Positions 12,701 through 24,602 of a stretch of 64,000 bases of DNA are shown here, one piece after another. Below the pieces are notes generated by a model. It was not told the origin of the DNA. It made no database searches and was given only the letters and a program-made list of their open reading frames with translations. The position numbers were made by a program, and so were the translations under genes. Source of the DNA: Lineus longissimus (lineage: Eukaryota; Nemertea; Pilidiophora; Heteronemertea; Lineidae); the NCBI RefSeq assembly GCF_910592395.1, contig NC_088313.1:19422437-19486436 (forward strand). Direction: 5' to 3'. Every line of letters begins with the position of its first letter. Within the stretch, counting starts at the first letter, position 1.

Positions 12701-13014
12701 TTTTCAGTGTCCATCTACGTGAAGCCATGATAGAGCAAGGATGGTGTAATTACATTCCAAATCTTCTAGTCGCCCAAGACCACGATACGCGAGAGAAAGT
12801 CTTGAACGCCATGGAACTAGTCTTACACAACTGTAAACCAAACTTTGCCAAATCTGTTGGAACTCTCCAGCAATTGAAGGTGGAATATGAACAGTTATCA
12901 TACGATGAGCGTAAAGAAGGGGATGACGATTATTTTCAAAAGTTAGTTGCAAATTTGACGAATATTATTTCTGGTCTGCAGTCTGTGAATGGTGCTCATC
13001 GAGATGAGTTATGA
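9774..13014 (+). CDS. SIL1: SIL1, nucleotide exchange factor for the ER chaperone BiP
   Basis: Eight exons: 9774-9933, 10221-10328, 10851-11065, 11265-11456, 11580-11701, 11825-12086, 12345-12412, 12708-13014. They sum to 1434 nt, 477 residues (human SIL1 is 461). The first ~20 residues after Met form a signal peptide (STLLFLLFCYFAVSS). Next come an acidic low-complexity stretch, then VFYPTKDWQTVKPGQ and IPKGLHVRMNF, characteristic of the SIL1 N-terminal region, and an alpha-helical armadillo-like body with DFSVMGGLDLVVKDLNH, SEAAFVIGAAVQ, NPRVQVKAIEAGA and LALRSRVLYALSCL. Family role: in the ER lumen SIL1 wraps the BiP nucleotide-binding domain and releases ADP. The C-terminus is HRDEL, an HDEL/KDEL-like ER retrieval signal. 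All junctions keep frame and use GT-AG. Confidence 0.96.
10408..10819. mobile_element. MITE-like element in SIL1 intron 2
   Basis: The 33 bases at 10418-10450 (GGCCATGGGAATTATTAATC onward) and 10780-10812 are inverted copies with one mismatch. Weaker pairing extends outward to about 10408 and 10819. TTA on both outer sides is a candidate 3-bp target duplication. The ~330-bp interior is AT-rich and non-coding. The size and arms suit a non-autonomous DNA transposon; the superfamily is not determined. Confidence 0.72.
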
Positions 13015-13199
13015 TCTCGGATTAATCATACACTTTTAACATATTTTTCTGTTGTATTTTGTGTACTGATGTTCCAAGGACACGGATGAACCGCCCCAAC
13101 GTTTCAGTCCTGAAAGAGTTAACATGTTGTTTGAGAGGGTCTCGTTCTTGAGACCAGGGTTTATGAATATCGACTGTAAATATACTTTTTGCTTTTCAT

Positions 13200-13205
13200 A
13201 ATAAA
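13200..13205 (+). terminator. Polyadenylation signal of SIL1
   Basis: AATAAA, 186 bp after the SIL1 stop codon, is the first canonical signal on the plus strand there. Confidence 0.6.
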
Positions 13206-14780
13206 AGAAACAAAACATGACATTGCCTTGTTTTTGTCGGTCTGTGAGTTGTGTTTTGGTCCATCTGTAGGTTGTGACTTTGCATTTGTGTCACATCTTC
13301 ACGTCAATGACAGTATGGTTGCAGGACACCAAGATTATGATGAGCTAGTCTGCAGTGCAATCAAGTGCAACATGTATTGGATTATCTTCATCATGATAAT
13401 TGAGGCTTTTTGACATCCGCCTTCGCCTTCAGTAGTTTCTTGTGAATGAAGACCATGTGAAAAACTAGTTGGCGGAGGAGATGGTATATTGACCAATGTA
13501 TTCCACAGTTCAGTCGAGACCAATTTGAGGCTATGAATTTTCGTTAGGGAAACTGCAAAATGATTGAAACGTCCAGTACCATAGAGTGCTCAATACCATG
13601 CATCAATGAGCAACATTCCCTAGGTCGGTTGACTCCCGTGTTGTCATAAAATACAGTCAAGAGCAGTCGACTGGGACACCGACGGTGGAAATGGAGAGGA
13701 CTACCAAGTGCATCGTCAGGCAGCACTAATAATGTTCAGTGCATTTGATAGGGCTGGATGGGATTTGCGTCAAGGGAAGACTGATCCTTGAATGTAAAGC
13801 AACCTGTCATTTCAAATAATGTAGATGGGAATTATAAATGAGAAAGGAACTGCTTGGTTCACATTGATTATCACAGACTTTTAATCACACACAAATTTAC
13901 ATTACATACGTACATGTAACACAAGCACATGGATGACTAAACACATTCTTAAAATCTATGATTTTAACAAGTTTATGAAGATCAATGATGCTTCTTCAAG
14001 ATCAGTTATGCATGCAGGCAAGACTTATCAGCATTTCCACCATCGTTTTTATCCCCAAGTGTGACAGATTCTAGGAGAGAGCTTTGATCAAGTAGGCCAT
14101 CTTCATGTGGGATGTAGCTTTCATGGAATGAACAACATTACTGGCATCATAAGGATGGAATTCTGTTGGACACACTCTCATAAGGACGGATATTCCTAAC
14201 TACAATGTCAGTGCAAAATTGCTTACTGAGTGATAGAAAAATTACAAAACTGGACCTATTGTGTACATTGTACTTGCATTGTAGGGATTACTTTCAACTA
14301 GTTAATATAAGTCACACTGCGGCTGGAATTGATATTTCCACTAAACCTAATACATGGACGGAGATTTTAACCGAAGCACAGTATTTGTGCTAACTACATT
14401 GACTTTCCTCAAGTGCACTTCTAACACTTACACAATCTTTCTACCATCATACATGTACAACACTAACATATACCGATGACCTTTGTACATACAGTGCTTT
14501 TTCTAGGGTACCAATCTGTTCACAGGACTTTTCTACTCTCAAAAAATCAGTCTTTCAATCAAGCATGTCATCCCTTGACTTCTTGCTTGAACTGTTTTCC
14601 GCATAGCAAGACTGAGCGAGCCATTTCTTCCAAAAGTCCAAAGCATCACTTTCTGTCAAATGACGATATCTTTGGAGTCCTCGCATGCAGTTTGGCCAAA
14701 CATTCTGAGTGCACTTCTGATACACTAACAGCATTTAAACGACTACAGCAGTTTCTCAATGGAACCTTTCCCGGGCCTAG
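13206..14780. other. Convergent intergenic region between SIL1 and WDR54
   Basis: No coding exon seen. The part next to WDR54 (about 13880-14780) is probably its 3' untranslated region. On the minus strand an ATTAAA variant signal lies near 13877-13883, a plausible but unproven cleavage signal. Confidence 0.35.
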
Positions 14781-17406
14781 TTAGTTTCTGAAGAAGATGA
14801 GTTCATTTGAATCGTAGCCCGTCACACAGAATGCTCGCCCATCTGGAGAAACGAACCGACCACCAACCAGCTGTAGATCAGATACACTCTCTGAAAATGT
14901 GTGTTCAACCTAGAAATGAAAAAGAACATGAAGGATTATTGAGAGAAAAGAAACAGTAACATGATTACATAAGCCGTTTGAACAATAGATGATATTGCAG
15001 TCATCATATTTACAGTCGCTGAAAGACCAACAGCTCACAACATTCACGTTCCTTCGAGAATTACAGCTGCACATATTATGTAGACAATTCACTCTGGTCT
15101 GGATTACTTTTACCTACCTCTAACAATGCACCATTGTGATTCAGCTGCCACACATGGACAAAGGAATCTTCACCCACAGAGAGTAACTGGAATAAGGAGA
15201 GAACAATGAAGGTATGACACACCTATAGAATATAACATCCTAATAGACAAAGTCAATGCTATGCGAGTCAATGGCATTACTTCAAGGGCACCTGCATTTA
15301 TCATTTTTATGGCAAGTAAGAAGCAACAGTTTCCTGTTTCTCCAAACATCAAACAAAGGTATCGCTTGAGGCCAAAAGCATGCCTACTGCTTGACGGCTG
15401 AAGTGGAGATGGACAGAACTTTGACCAGTTAGTTTCTTACCTGTCCTCTTGAACTTATATCAATAGCAGTGACCCATCTAGCATGTGCTGCAATTTCAGC
15501 AGACATTTTCCCCGTAGACAAGTTGAAGATTCGGAGATGGCCATCGCCATAACCAGCAGCAATGATGTCAGAATACACTGCTAAACTTGAACACGGGTAC
15601 CTAAAAAAGAAATCGTAACTCCCAATTTTCAAATGCACAGTAACTGATTTGGTTTCTTGAGATCAGATCTAAGCTCAGGTTGAACAGGTTAACTTTAACT
15701 TTACCCCTGCTTGCCACCCAAACCCCGCTACATGTAGCATCACACTACAACAGACCTCATGAATTATTTCGCCAGAGATGCGAGGGAGTTTTGGATGTTT
15801 GGAGTAATCACGGCCCGGATGGAAGCACTTTTCACATGACCACCACCACATCTCATGCCAAACGTGCCCCTTAAAACAGTTTTCCTGCATACTCACCCTG
15901 ACCCACTGATCTGCGCTCTCGTAGAAAACTTGTCTGCTCTTGCTTGCCAAACACGTATATTTCCCTGATCGTCACTACTCACAAGGTTATCATTATGGGA
16001 TGTAATATCACAGATGGGATACTTATGACCTGAAAAGACGATGAATATAAAAAATATCAGCAACAAAGAATACATATGTGTGTAATGTTTAATCACTAAT
16101 GCACTTCAAACAATGTTCTTCAACAAGATAAAACTTGAGGACTGATATTAAAAAAAAAATCAAGATTCTCAACCATGTGCCCTCGCTACAGCATTTGTGG
16201 ACAAAATCACCTTACCTGCCCAACATCACAAACTACTCCAACAGAGCCAAGAAGATGACAAGCATAATATTTCCTCGTTCCGTGGAAGCACAAGGTTTCT
16301 TCACAATGATACTTACCTTTCAATTTTTCAGCTAGCGTAACATCTGTTCCTTTGGGGGGAATATTGAAAACTAGGATGTGTCCTTCAAATGTACCTGGAA
16401 GTACCCGGTATAAGACAACATTGATATTTCTGCCTGAAGACATTCTTAGAGAAAAGACTAATAACTGGTAAGTAATATTAGTAATTACAGAACTTTAATT
16501 ACAGAACCGATTACATGGGTGTCTACTAAGGGAGGTTCATCCTTACCAACACAGACTGTGTTTGTTCCTTCTATATGGCATATCCCTCTAGAAAAGGTGG
16601 GGGTGTCAGTAGCTTGAGGGTCTCCTAGTGCATGCCAGTAAAACAAGGCTGAGCTTTCTCCTTCGTACATCTGAATAGCTTTTTGCGATGTCACAACCAG
16701 TATCATCCTCGATCCAACTTGGAGGAATTTAGCCTGGAATGTAAGAAGTGACTAGTACTGTAAATAGGATATAGAATGTCTTTATCACCAAGCAAGAAAC
16801 ACAGTAGGATGGGCACAAACAAATACTCATCACATCACATACAGCCAGCCATCTGATGATAAGATGTCACAACCTGACTTTCACACCCAGGACAGGAGAT
16901 CACTGATCACATTCTCAGATAGGGCAATGTTACCCTTGCTGGCAATTGCTGGCTGCAGGGTCAGGACCATCCGATTCAATCAAGAGACAAGACACTAACT
17001 CAGCTGAATCCGACTGTCGTTCTACAATTAATGTTCTACGCCTACGGTATCTCAACCGTGAACTGTCTCCCTCTTTTACCTGAACCGTTATTTTACAATG
17101 TTAAGCCCTTCCTGACCTCTGATTCAGAGGGCTGTGGTCTGAACGTTGTTTTTGTGTTCATACCTGGATCAATATTGGATTCCAGAAGCCAACACCGGCC
17201 TGACCAGAGGTGGACGGTTCTTTGCAGAGAAGTTGCCGGTGATTTGGACAAGTTCCATCAATATTTGTGCTCACGATATTTGCAACCGCTTTGTGGACGA
17301 TTGCATACGTAATTTGGTTCTTTTCCGAGCTGACATGTATAGTCAAGTTATTGCACATTGAAGATGCGCTACCCTTCAAAGTAAGGGGCTTGTCTTTTCG
17401 ATACAT
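14781..17406 (-). CDS. WDR54: WDR54, WD-repeat protein 54
   Basis: Seven exons on the minus strand: 17406-17164, 16733-16547, 16394-16317, 16029-15897, 15600-15441, 15186-15118, 14909-14781. They sum to 999 nt, 332 residues (human WDR54 is 334). The N-terminus MYRKDKPLTLKGSASSMCNN is followed by QKAIQMYEG, FYWHALGDP, TFEGHILVFNIPPKG, SSDDQGNIRVWQA, IIAAGYGDGHLRIFNLSTG, AHARWVTAIDISS, GEDSFVHVWQLN and ends AFCVTGYDSNELIFFRN. The order and spacing match WDR54 throughout, including blade motifs ending IRVWQ and VHVWQ. It should fold as a beta-propeller scaffold. In mammals the protein has been linked to EGFR signalling; nothing in the window bears on that. All introns are GT-AG and phases agree. 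Confidence 0.94.
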
Positions 17407-17480
17407 TTTGATTTAGATCTAGTGAAATATCAAGATTTTCACAAAATTTTTCCTTTTGCCAAGGTAAACAATATGGACGA

Positions 17481-17552
17481 GGTATCCGGTCGTTTCGCTT
17501 CCTAACCTTTTCGCCCCCAGTCGTTCCGCTCCAAATCGAAGTCGTTTCGCTC
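17481..17552. promoter_or_regulatory. Motif block upstream of WDR54 shared with the DDX56 start region
   Basis: The block contains CCGGTCGTTTCGCTTCCT, then TTTTCGCCCCCAGTCG and two further TCGTT(T/C)CGCTCC words. It ends 75 bp before the WDR54 start codon. A close match (CCGGTCGTTTCGCTCCCT then TTTTCGCCCCCAGTCG) lies at 55646-55681, just upstream of the DDX56 ATG in the same orientation relative to the gene. It may be a core promoter module or a small repeat. Confidence 0.4.
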
Positions 17553-20500
17553 CTGGGATTGAGAATGAATTAAGATTTGTTGAAATTCATCGATAAACTC
17601 CACATGTACAAATATATTCACTGCATTTGCGGGAAAGTGCAAGTGTCAAAGTAGATGTGCTTTCCAGGCTTGTAAAATCTTCAAAGAAGGAATCGTTTAG
17701 CCATCGGTGATCCTTGGCAGGTCACTTGTCTTTTCTCGCAGTTCAGCAGTTCAGTGTACTCAGGGCACAGATCACTGATCATCTGAGAGATAAGGATTCA
17801 TACTGGTGATAAACAATTCAATGCAATGGGAACTCAAGTTAAATGTGGTCATCTATTCTGTCAAATTCTGACATGTCTCATGAAAACGCTAATAAAACAA
17901 TTTAGAATCATTGGAAATTTTTCAAATTCACTTATGACATTGACAAGATATAGGAATACACTTCTGCAAAGTTTGATGAAACTCCCAGCATTGATTTTTT
18001 TAAATCACAAAAATGTTTGTGTACAGAATGTACACGGACCATTTTGCAGGTGTCCTGAGCCCGCTCCTGGCGCCCCTGTCGTTGGCCATCCATACTACAT
18101 AGTACGCACATAAAACGTCCACACAGGAGTAATGCCGCGAGAAGGGTCCTTGAATGTAAGTAGGTTGGAATATTGATAAGCTGTGATCGGCAACGGTCGG
18201 TAGCACCATGTTTGGGGTCATAATATGAGGAAGGCTCAGGCCTTGATAGGGAGCTCTTCGTTAATAGGGCTGGTAAGCGAGAAGACTCGGGACGGTGGGG
18301 GGGGGGGGGGGGTTATATAGTTAGGATGATGCCATCATGGCAGTTTACCGAAGAAGCAGTTGGCTAGCACACAATGTCAATGATTGATGGCGAGTAGTTG
18401 GTGGGTGGGAGAGGGGGGATATAGTTTGGATGATGCCGTCATGGCAGTTGACCCAATACAATAGACGCTGTCGCAGTATAGAAAATAAGTGGGGAGAATG
18501 TGGGAAACTATAAACACAACAGGAGAAGGATAGGTATTTTTGCCCGGAGATAAGCATAATGATCCCAAGACCCAAGTGTAATTAAGATTTATATTCTAAT
18601 TCAAAAAGACCAACGTCGCCTAGACATACAGTCATGCATAGACTGGTGTAGCACAATGCATGAGACACCCTGTATAACGCAAATTTGAAAAAATTTCACC
18701 TCTATGCCTTATAACTTCAAGATTTACACCTGATCACTTGGTCAAACTTGGTCAGATGTATTCTACAATACAAGAGACATGCTATTCAGAAATGTATTGG
18801 TTTGTGTGAGAGTAACGTACTGCCAGGTCTACAGCCGCTGGAACAGGGGTATGCATGAAATGACGTCGCGTCATTTTTGGAGGCAGGTAGGCCTGGCCTC
18901 CGCACCGGCTTGTGAGACCTGCGGGTAGCGCGTGCGTTTGAGTTAAGTGCGCATGCGCTTTCTACGGAAAATTAAAATGGCCAGTGTTGTGGACGAGTGG
19001 TTTCAGGTTTCACGGTAGGATTTTGACATGGAAACGGGGAAATAGACATTGAGACCAATGTACTTTCAAGATTATTGCATTATTAATGGAACCAGACCGT
19101 TGACATATTGTCACACCCCATGATATTGACGAAATCGTCGTCGAAACGGGCAGCCCCGGACCGATCATGTTGGTGCGCTTGAAACTACGGAAAAGTTAGC
19201 AGACGGAAAATCTTTTGCGGAATTTTGCCAGTTCAAAGCACGATTTCGTCGCGGAAAGAGAAAAATAATCTCTGGCAGCGATGCAGCTTGTTGTTTAATG
19301 CATTTCGATTCGCCCCAGGGTATCGTTACACTTTGATTCGGCCCTGTTTTGACGAAATCTTCAACCGAACAGCGGCTTCTCTGCGTAAACATCGTAGCGT
19401 CCCGCTGAATTGTTTGGAAAAAGAAAATCTCTCCCCAGGTAAATTGCTGTGCATTAGCGTATACGATTCGCGTGCAAAAATGTCACCTGGTTGCAGAGGT
19501 TTTCTGGTTCCGGTCAACCGGGTCAAGTTTTTTTCGTTGACGGTATACACACACACATTCGACCCTTAACCATAAAGCTCGCTTAAGAGCTCCCTATAAT
19601 AACTTGTCCCCCGTTTCTCCCCCAAAAAGGGGGAAAATTTCCACCCAAAGACGGGGTAATTTTTAATTTTAAGTAATCGAGTAGTTTCACTATTTTAACC
19701 CAGATGGCGCCAGCTGAGGTCCCCTGCCTGAGGCTGATGAGGAAACGCACAGGAAACTCTACAGGGTGGCCCAGAAAGGTTTTCCCTTACACAATGTAGA
19801 ACATGAACTTGTCACCCTGTTCAAAGACATCGGAGCGAAAGTGAATACGAGGACATTTCTGTTTTCCACCGCAACGGGCCTGTGTATTTTACCGTCGCTC
19901 TATATTGTTACCTGCAGAAATGACTTTAGGCCAATCATATCTCTTCTGGATGTGCCCTCCCCTTCATAGCTCGCCCCGTCAGTCATCAGAGGGTTGCTGG
20001 ATTCATGCTAGAGTTAAAAACTATTCAACTGTTCAATGTGCTGATGAATCTCCATTATTAATTCATCCCTCAGAATGATGTGCGCATTAACTTGAATTCC
20101 CATTGAACGGCTTATCACCAGTATGTTATATCCCATGAGCCGCCTGGCGCATGAGGTGTGAAAGCGAAAATGGTTATTGTCAGTCTTCACAATGACGAGG
20201 TGGCAGATACCATAAAGAAATAAGCAGTAAACAGGTACATGTACGTAGAAAGTCTTTGGCCTTTTATCCTTGTCACTCCATTTGAATGAGAAATACAACG
20301 AAGATTCAATTGCAGCTGATGCATATTGGCGTGTATACCAATGCAAGCAAAAGAAACATGAGAATAAATTCTGTTTACATCTCAAGGTACGCTTGATGCT
20401 CATGGCGACCCAGTTTCCATTGAAATTCAAACGATATATCGACCCTTGATCATGATTTATGGACAGGTGTTGATGTGCTATATCTGGGCACCAAAGAGAA

Positions 20501-21127
20501 TGTAAAATAAATGCCGGAATAACATAAACACGAATCAGCTGGGGTATACTGACAAGAAGAGCATCGACACATCGTCATCCGCTTCTTTTCCTCTGGTACA
20601 CCCACGAGCACAACTACCTCTCTGGTGAAAGACGGAGTTCACGTTTATCTGTGCAGCAATCTACATACTTGTTTTCAAATGAAAATATAGGTAAGGTCGA
20701 TTTTAACATGACGTTTGACACTCCGATACCCCTTCGATCATTAACAATTACTGAAACTGATGAAATGCCGTCTGAGAGAGGACAGACAACTCGTCATCAG
20801 GTGTTGTGCAGAGAAGGCGGGCAGTAGGTATTTTATAGGCTTTGGGGCGTCTATAGCCTGTTACTATACGTCAGCATGGGCATAGCTAGCGGGGGAGGGG
20901 CAGGGGGCAAATGGTCCCGCAGGAGTTACCAAGAAACGACGTTTTTTTGCCATGATTTTGGCCGAAACATTTCAAAAAGTGTCATGCACGGGAGAGCCTT
21001 TTCGCCCCCAAAGCTAGCTTCGCCCCACAGCCGTGTCTAACATGGCCTCTCTCTGCTCCCCCCTGTCTTCCCCGGTGTTACATTAACCACAACAATAGGG
21101 TATAGATCCTCCTCTTTTACAGAAAAC
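17553..21127. other. Intergenic region between WDR54 and the tetraspan cluster
   Basis: No recognisable gene. A 16-base G run lies at 18297-18312. A ~35-bp direct repeat (ATATAGTTAGGATGATGCC and continuation) occurs at 18315 and 18420. An isolated ATG at 18977 opens a 13-codon frame ending at a GTAGGA donor-like site (MASVVDEWFQVSR), a possible but unsupported first exon. At 19732-19968 a plus-strand frame (from about LPEADEETHRKLYRVAQ) stays open for some 75 codons and resembles nothing I know. CCCCC-AAAAA-GGGGG at about 19619-19635 is a short hairpin. Confidence 0.4.
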
Positions 21128-21745
21128 ATGACGACAAGTAAACCTCATCCGCCAAAGATCCCCGTCCACCACCCCCAAGACGACGGAACGAGGCGATACC
21201 AACCTCTGGACTACCGCCCCTTGGTAAACGGACGTCAGCCAGACGGTCCATATCCAAACAACCCCCACGGCATCGGCAGACGAATATACGATCTTTTTTC
21301 GGGTAGACACATCAGAATCCCAATCATTGTGGAATTCGTCGTCGGGATCATTGGTCTGCTGCTCTCAGGACTACTGATACCTTTTGGGACTAGCCCAGCC
21401 CATGTGGTCAGCGCAATAGGATTCATTGGGTCTGTCATTATTTTGAACGCTGCTTGTTGCGCAGTTTACGCGTACAAATGGAAAACGAAGATATCCATAA
21501 TTGTCGCAGCATCTTTGACAGTATTAGCAGCAGTTGTGTCCATTATGTTGATTGTTGCGCCTATCATTTCACTGATTAGAGACAGACATGTTTTGAGCTT
21601 GGTCCTACAGGTGGTGATGATTGTGGTGGGATTGGCGGAGCTTGTCCTCGCATCCTACATCGCCTGGGCATCCATTGTTGTCCTCAAAGACAAAGAAAGA
21701 CGACGGGAGCGACACACTAGCTCAAACTCTGGAGACGCGATTTAA
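21128..21745 (+). CDS. Small four-span membrane protein, family copy A
   Basis: Single coding exon of 205 residues. An acceptor (CTTTTACAG) ends 6 bp before the ATG, so a non-coding 5' exon is likely. The N-terminal ~63 residues are Pro/Asp/Arg-rich and hydrophilic. Four hydrophobic segments follow: about 65-88 (IIVEFVVGIIGLLLSGLLIP), 92-112, 121-147 and 154-180. The tail is basic (KDKERRRERH). Signature words shared with the copies at 23083 and 29171 are E-F/I-V-x-G-xx-G-xxx-S-G/A-LLIPFG after the start of helix 1, LIVAPI in helix 3, and VG-x-AEL in helix 4. The layout recalls MS4A/CD20-like or TMEM families, but I cannot assign it. An AATAAA lies at 21902-21907. Confidence 0.85.
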   Translation: MTTSKPHPPKIPVHHPQDDGTRRYQPLDYRPLVNGRQPDGPYPNNPHGIGRRIYDLFSGRHIRIPIIVEFVVGIIGLLLSGLLIPFGTSPAHVVSAIGFIGSVIILNAACCAVYAYKWKTKISIIVAASLTVLAAVVSIMLIVAPIISLIRDRHVLSLVLQVVMIVVGLAELVLASYIAWASIVVLKDKERRRERHTSSNSGDAI

Positions 21746-23082
21746 CCCCGTTTGGTGTAATTTTGAGACTAAAATCAAATGGTCATGCATGCCTTACAAA
21801 CTTATCCTACCAATGTGATTTCACACTACGCCAAGGCCACAAATCGACATCCTCGTCTATACACAAGTCAGGTTAAGCCTCTCCTAAATCTATAAGGTAA
21901 CAATAAATTGAAATTAAGCTGTACGAGTAGAAAATGCCTGAATCACTGGATAACCGATTGTTCCGGTATTCAGTATCAAATTGTGGAGCATGCCATTCAG
22001 CACAAATTTTTTTGTATACTATTGTCAGTCTGCAGAGATGTGTTCGCACGTTACATCCTATTTTAGCTGGAGGAGAAGACGTACACTTTCAAGAGCAGCA
22101 GTGGGGGATGTCACGTCGTTATGTTGTAATGTTTTGTAAATATGCATAGAGTTCATTCAACCAATGTTGTTTATAAGAGAAAAGAAGTTAATATCTGATT
22201 CCACCTTGAGTGGTTTTGTCAAAAACTGCGGTGGTTTGCCGCCCGAGTTTGCTATTTTTGCATTAAAAATTTCGCGGCAACGGCAAACCGCGGTGTTTTC
22301 TGCGCTGTGCAGCCATTTTAACTCGGATTGTTTTGTATCTGTTCGGCATTTATACTTGAATATACCATTGTTTTAATCAAATATTATCATTGTTTCTTAT
22401 TCTCTTCATGTTGTACCATCCACGGATGTATTCCACATCCGAAACCCATCTGAGGCTCATCTGAGCCATGGTGATAGTCTCGTCGAGTTGAACAGGGAAA
22501 GTCAATGTTTAACGATTCATGTGACTCACTTTCTCTTTCACTTTCTCTCGAGTAGAGTTCCGACCCCGTGACATCTATCAATCTATCTGCATAGTACCAA
22601 TATTTCATATTGATAAAATTGCCAATGCCTTCCTGAGGAGGTACAACCAGCGACTGTTTTGGATATATCTTAATCCATAGGTAAGTGTCATTCGTTCTCG
22701 AGGCACGAGGGGAGGATCCTTTCAACTTGTTGTATAAGCATCTTTATCCCGGTGTCTCACGAACGCAGCGGTCCCCTCACCGAGTTCATGAGTTTATTAA
22801 TCATGCATGCCGATTGTTCAGTCCGTTTGTTCAAATATTTGAATGGGACAAATTTGTCATTATACTCTGGCGTGGACCGATGACCGTCCGATATACATAT
22901 ACATTGTACTATGAACACCAAGTTCAAGCGAATACCAATTTTAAATTGTACTACAGGGAAACGTTTATTTCCACCTGAGCCACAAGAATTTACTATAAAA
23001 AACACAAACGACGGAGTTCTTTATAAAAAATAATCATGTTGGCCTCCTTCCTGACGGTGTCATGTTTTTTTTTCTTCCAGTC
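21746..23082. other. Gap between tetraspan copies A and B
   Basis: No coding exon supported. An imperfect inverted repeat lies at about 22225-22295 (TGCGGTGGTTTGCCGCC against GCGGCAACGGCAAACCGCGG), a possible hairpin or small MITE end. Confidence 0.4.
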
Positions 23083-23553
23083 ATGGAACTGAAGACCGCC
23101 CTGATTATTGTGGAATTCGTCATCGGGTTCAGTGGGACGATAATCTCAGGACTATTGATACCATTTGGGCCGTTGACTAGTCCATTAGACGTAATCAGTA
23201 TCGTGGGAATCTTGGCGTCCTTAGGAATATTATTTTCTACATGTAGCAGGTTGTACCTCTTATGTAGGGGTGGATGCTGCTCGGAGTGCTGCTCTAACCT
23301 TCAGCCAATGAGAATAGTTGTGACAGTAGAAGTGTTTGCGTCCATTGCATTAATTGTTACGCCAATTGTTTTTCTCGCGATTGACAAACATGAAGTTGGG
23401 AGCCTGGTTCTGCAAATCCTTCTGATGGCGGTGGGAGTTGCGGAACTCGTTAATTCATCTTGCACCGCCATCTGCAACGGGGCCGATGCAGAAAACAGAG
23501 CAAGGGCAAGCCAGGAAGCCGGGTCTGGCCCTGAAATGACCTCAATGGTGTAA
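23083..23553 (+). CDS. Small four-span membrane protein, family copy B
   Basis: 156 residues from ATG at 23083, two bases after an acceptor (TTTCTTCCAG). The start is placed here because the frame upstream is intronic pyrimidine tract. It begins MELKTALIIVEFVIG, then ISGLLIPFGPLTSP, the family signature. Helices lie at about 5-27, 35-54, 76-99 and 106-127. The loop after helix 2 is Cys-rich (CRGGCCSECCSN), which could coordinate metal, form disulphides or be palmitoylated. Helix 3 contains SIALIVTPIVFLAID, and helix 4 MAVGVAELV. It has no long N-terminal extension, unlike copy A. An AATAAA lies at 23786-23791. Function unknown. Confidence 0.85.
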   Translation: MELKTALIIVEFVIGFSGTIISGLLIPFGPLTSPLDVISIVGILASLGILFSTCSRLYLLCRGGCCSECCSNLQPMRIVVTVEVFASIALIVTPIVFLAIDKHEVGSLVLQILLMAVGVAELVNSSCTAICNGADAENRARASQEAGSGPEMTSMV

Positions 23554-24277
23554 TAATAATTTAACAATGATAGTAACTTGACGCAAGGGCCCAAAGCGCC
23601 GCGTAGCGGCAAAAAAGCGAAGCTGGCGAAACATTTATAACGGGTCACCGTCACTTATTATTGGACTTATAGCGCATTTACGGGGTTGCAACTATTTTGC
23701 TTTATAGTGTCACCAGGAAAGAAAAGCATGCGACCTAACGCCGATCTATTTGTATAAAGTGATAAGGTATATAGTAGGAAATATCAATAAAATAATCATT
23801 CCATGTCGTCTTTTGAGGGCATTTTTGATTTTAAAAAATATATGTGTACGTCACCGGAGTCTCTGCAATGATAATTTTATCACAGCAGTCTCGCGCAAGT
23901 AGAAGTTCTTTACCTATTAGTTCTTCACTTATTAGTCTCAATGTCTGGCGCAAAGCCACTGAGACGTTTTCCATTACGATTTCACTACGATGTTTGACAA
24001 GAAGGAGCAGTGCGCGAGATATGCTGATGAGCAGACTTCCTTGAGTTTCGGAAGAATGTTCCATATCGCGCTAAAGCTGACCACTGCTGACCATGACAGG
24101 CGTGCATTGGACTAGTACAGGTTGGAACTGAACATTGAATATGCTGGTGGTGACGCTTTCTGATGAGAAGTTGGTCGTGACTGATGCAGTATCCTTGGAC
24201 TTGTCCACAGCATCGTTCAATCATTGCTCTCTGAGCTGCCTTGATTCTGTACTTACCCAAATACTGAGACCAAATGC
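23554..24277. other. Gap after tetraspan copy B
   Basis: No gene recognised. A short GC-rich segment at about 23587-23627 (GCGCCGCGTAGCGGC) stands out from its AT-rich surroundings. Confidence 0.3.
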
Positions 24278-24341
24278 CTGTTGACTGTGCTTTAAGAGAG
24301 ACTGGCGCCATGTCTAGTCTCTCTTAAAGCACAGTCAACAG
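24278..24341. repeat. Perfect 26-bp inverted repeat with 12-bp spacer
   Basis: The left arm 24278-24303 begins CTGTTGACTGTGCTTTAAGA. The right arm 24316-24341 is its exact reverse complement. The spacer is GGCGCCATGTCT. Transcribed, this gives a long hairpin. It could be a precursor-like stem, fused transposon ends or a foldback. Confidence 0.92.
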
Positions 24342-24515
24342 ACACCAACCCCCTCAGACTCAGAAACCACAAACGCCCAGCCCTTCCTGCTACCTTAATA
24401 CTTCTGGATTTGTATATAGAGCCAACTTGTTTTTGACATGTGAGTACGCTGAAAGCAATTGATTGTATCTGTACTGATCAATTTGTGGCATATTCTTTTA
24501 CAAATCGTCCTTCCT

Positions 24516-24602
24516 TCATTCGCCATTGGTGAAACAGAGCTTGAAGTGGTAGATCAATACAAATATCTAGGGGTAATATCTTCCACCAATGGGTCTTTTT
24601 AA
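24516..24602 (+). pseudogene. Relic of a LINE-type reverse transcriptase
   Basis: The frame reads FAIGETELEVVDQYKYLGV then ISSTNGSF and a stop. VVDxYKYLGVxFSxxG is a conserved stretch just after the catalytic palm in many non-LTR retrotransposon reverse transcriptases. It is short and in-frame terminated, so it is a dead fragment. Confidence 0.7.

Noticed and set aside
19225-19569. 114-residue ORF
   Set aside because: No recognisable motif, and competing open frames cover the same DNA. Possible chance ORF in GC-richer sequence.
20014-20430. 138-residue minus-strand ORF
   Set aside because: No splice context or family resemblance; composition looks random.
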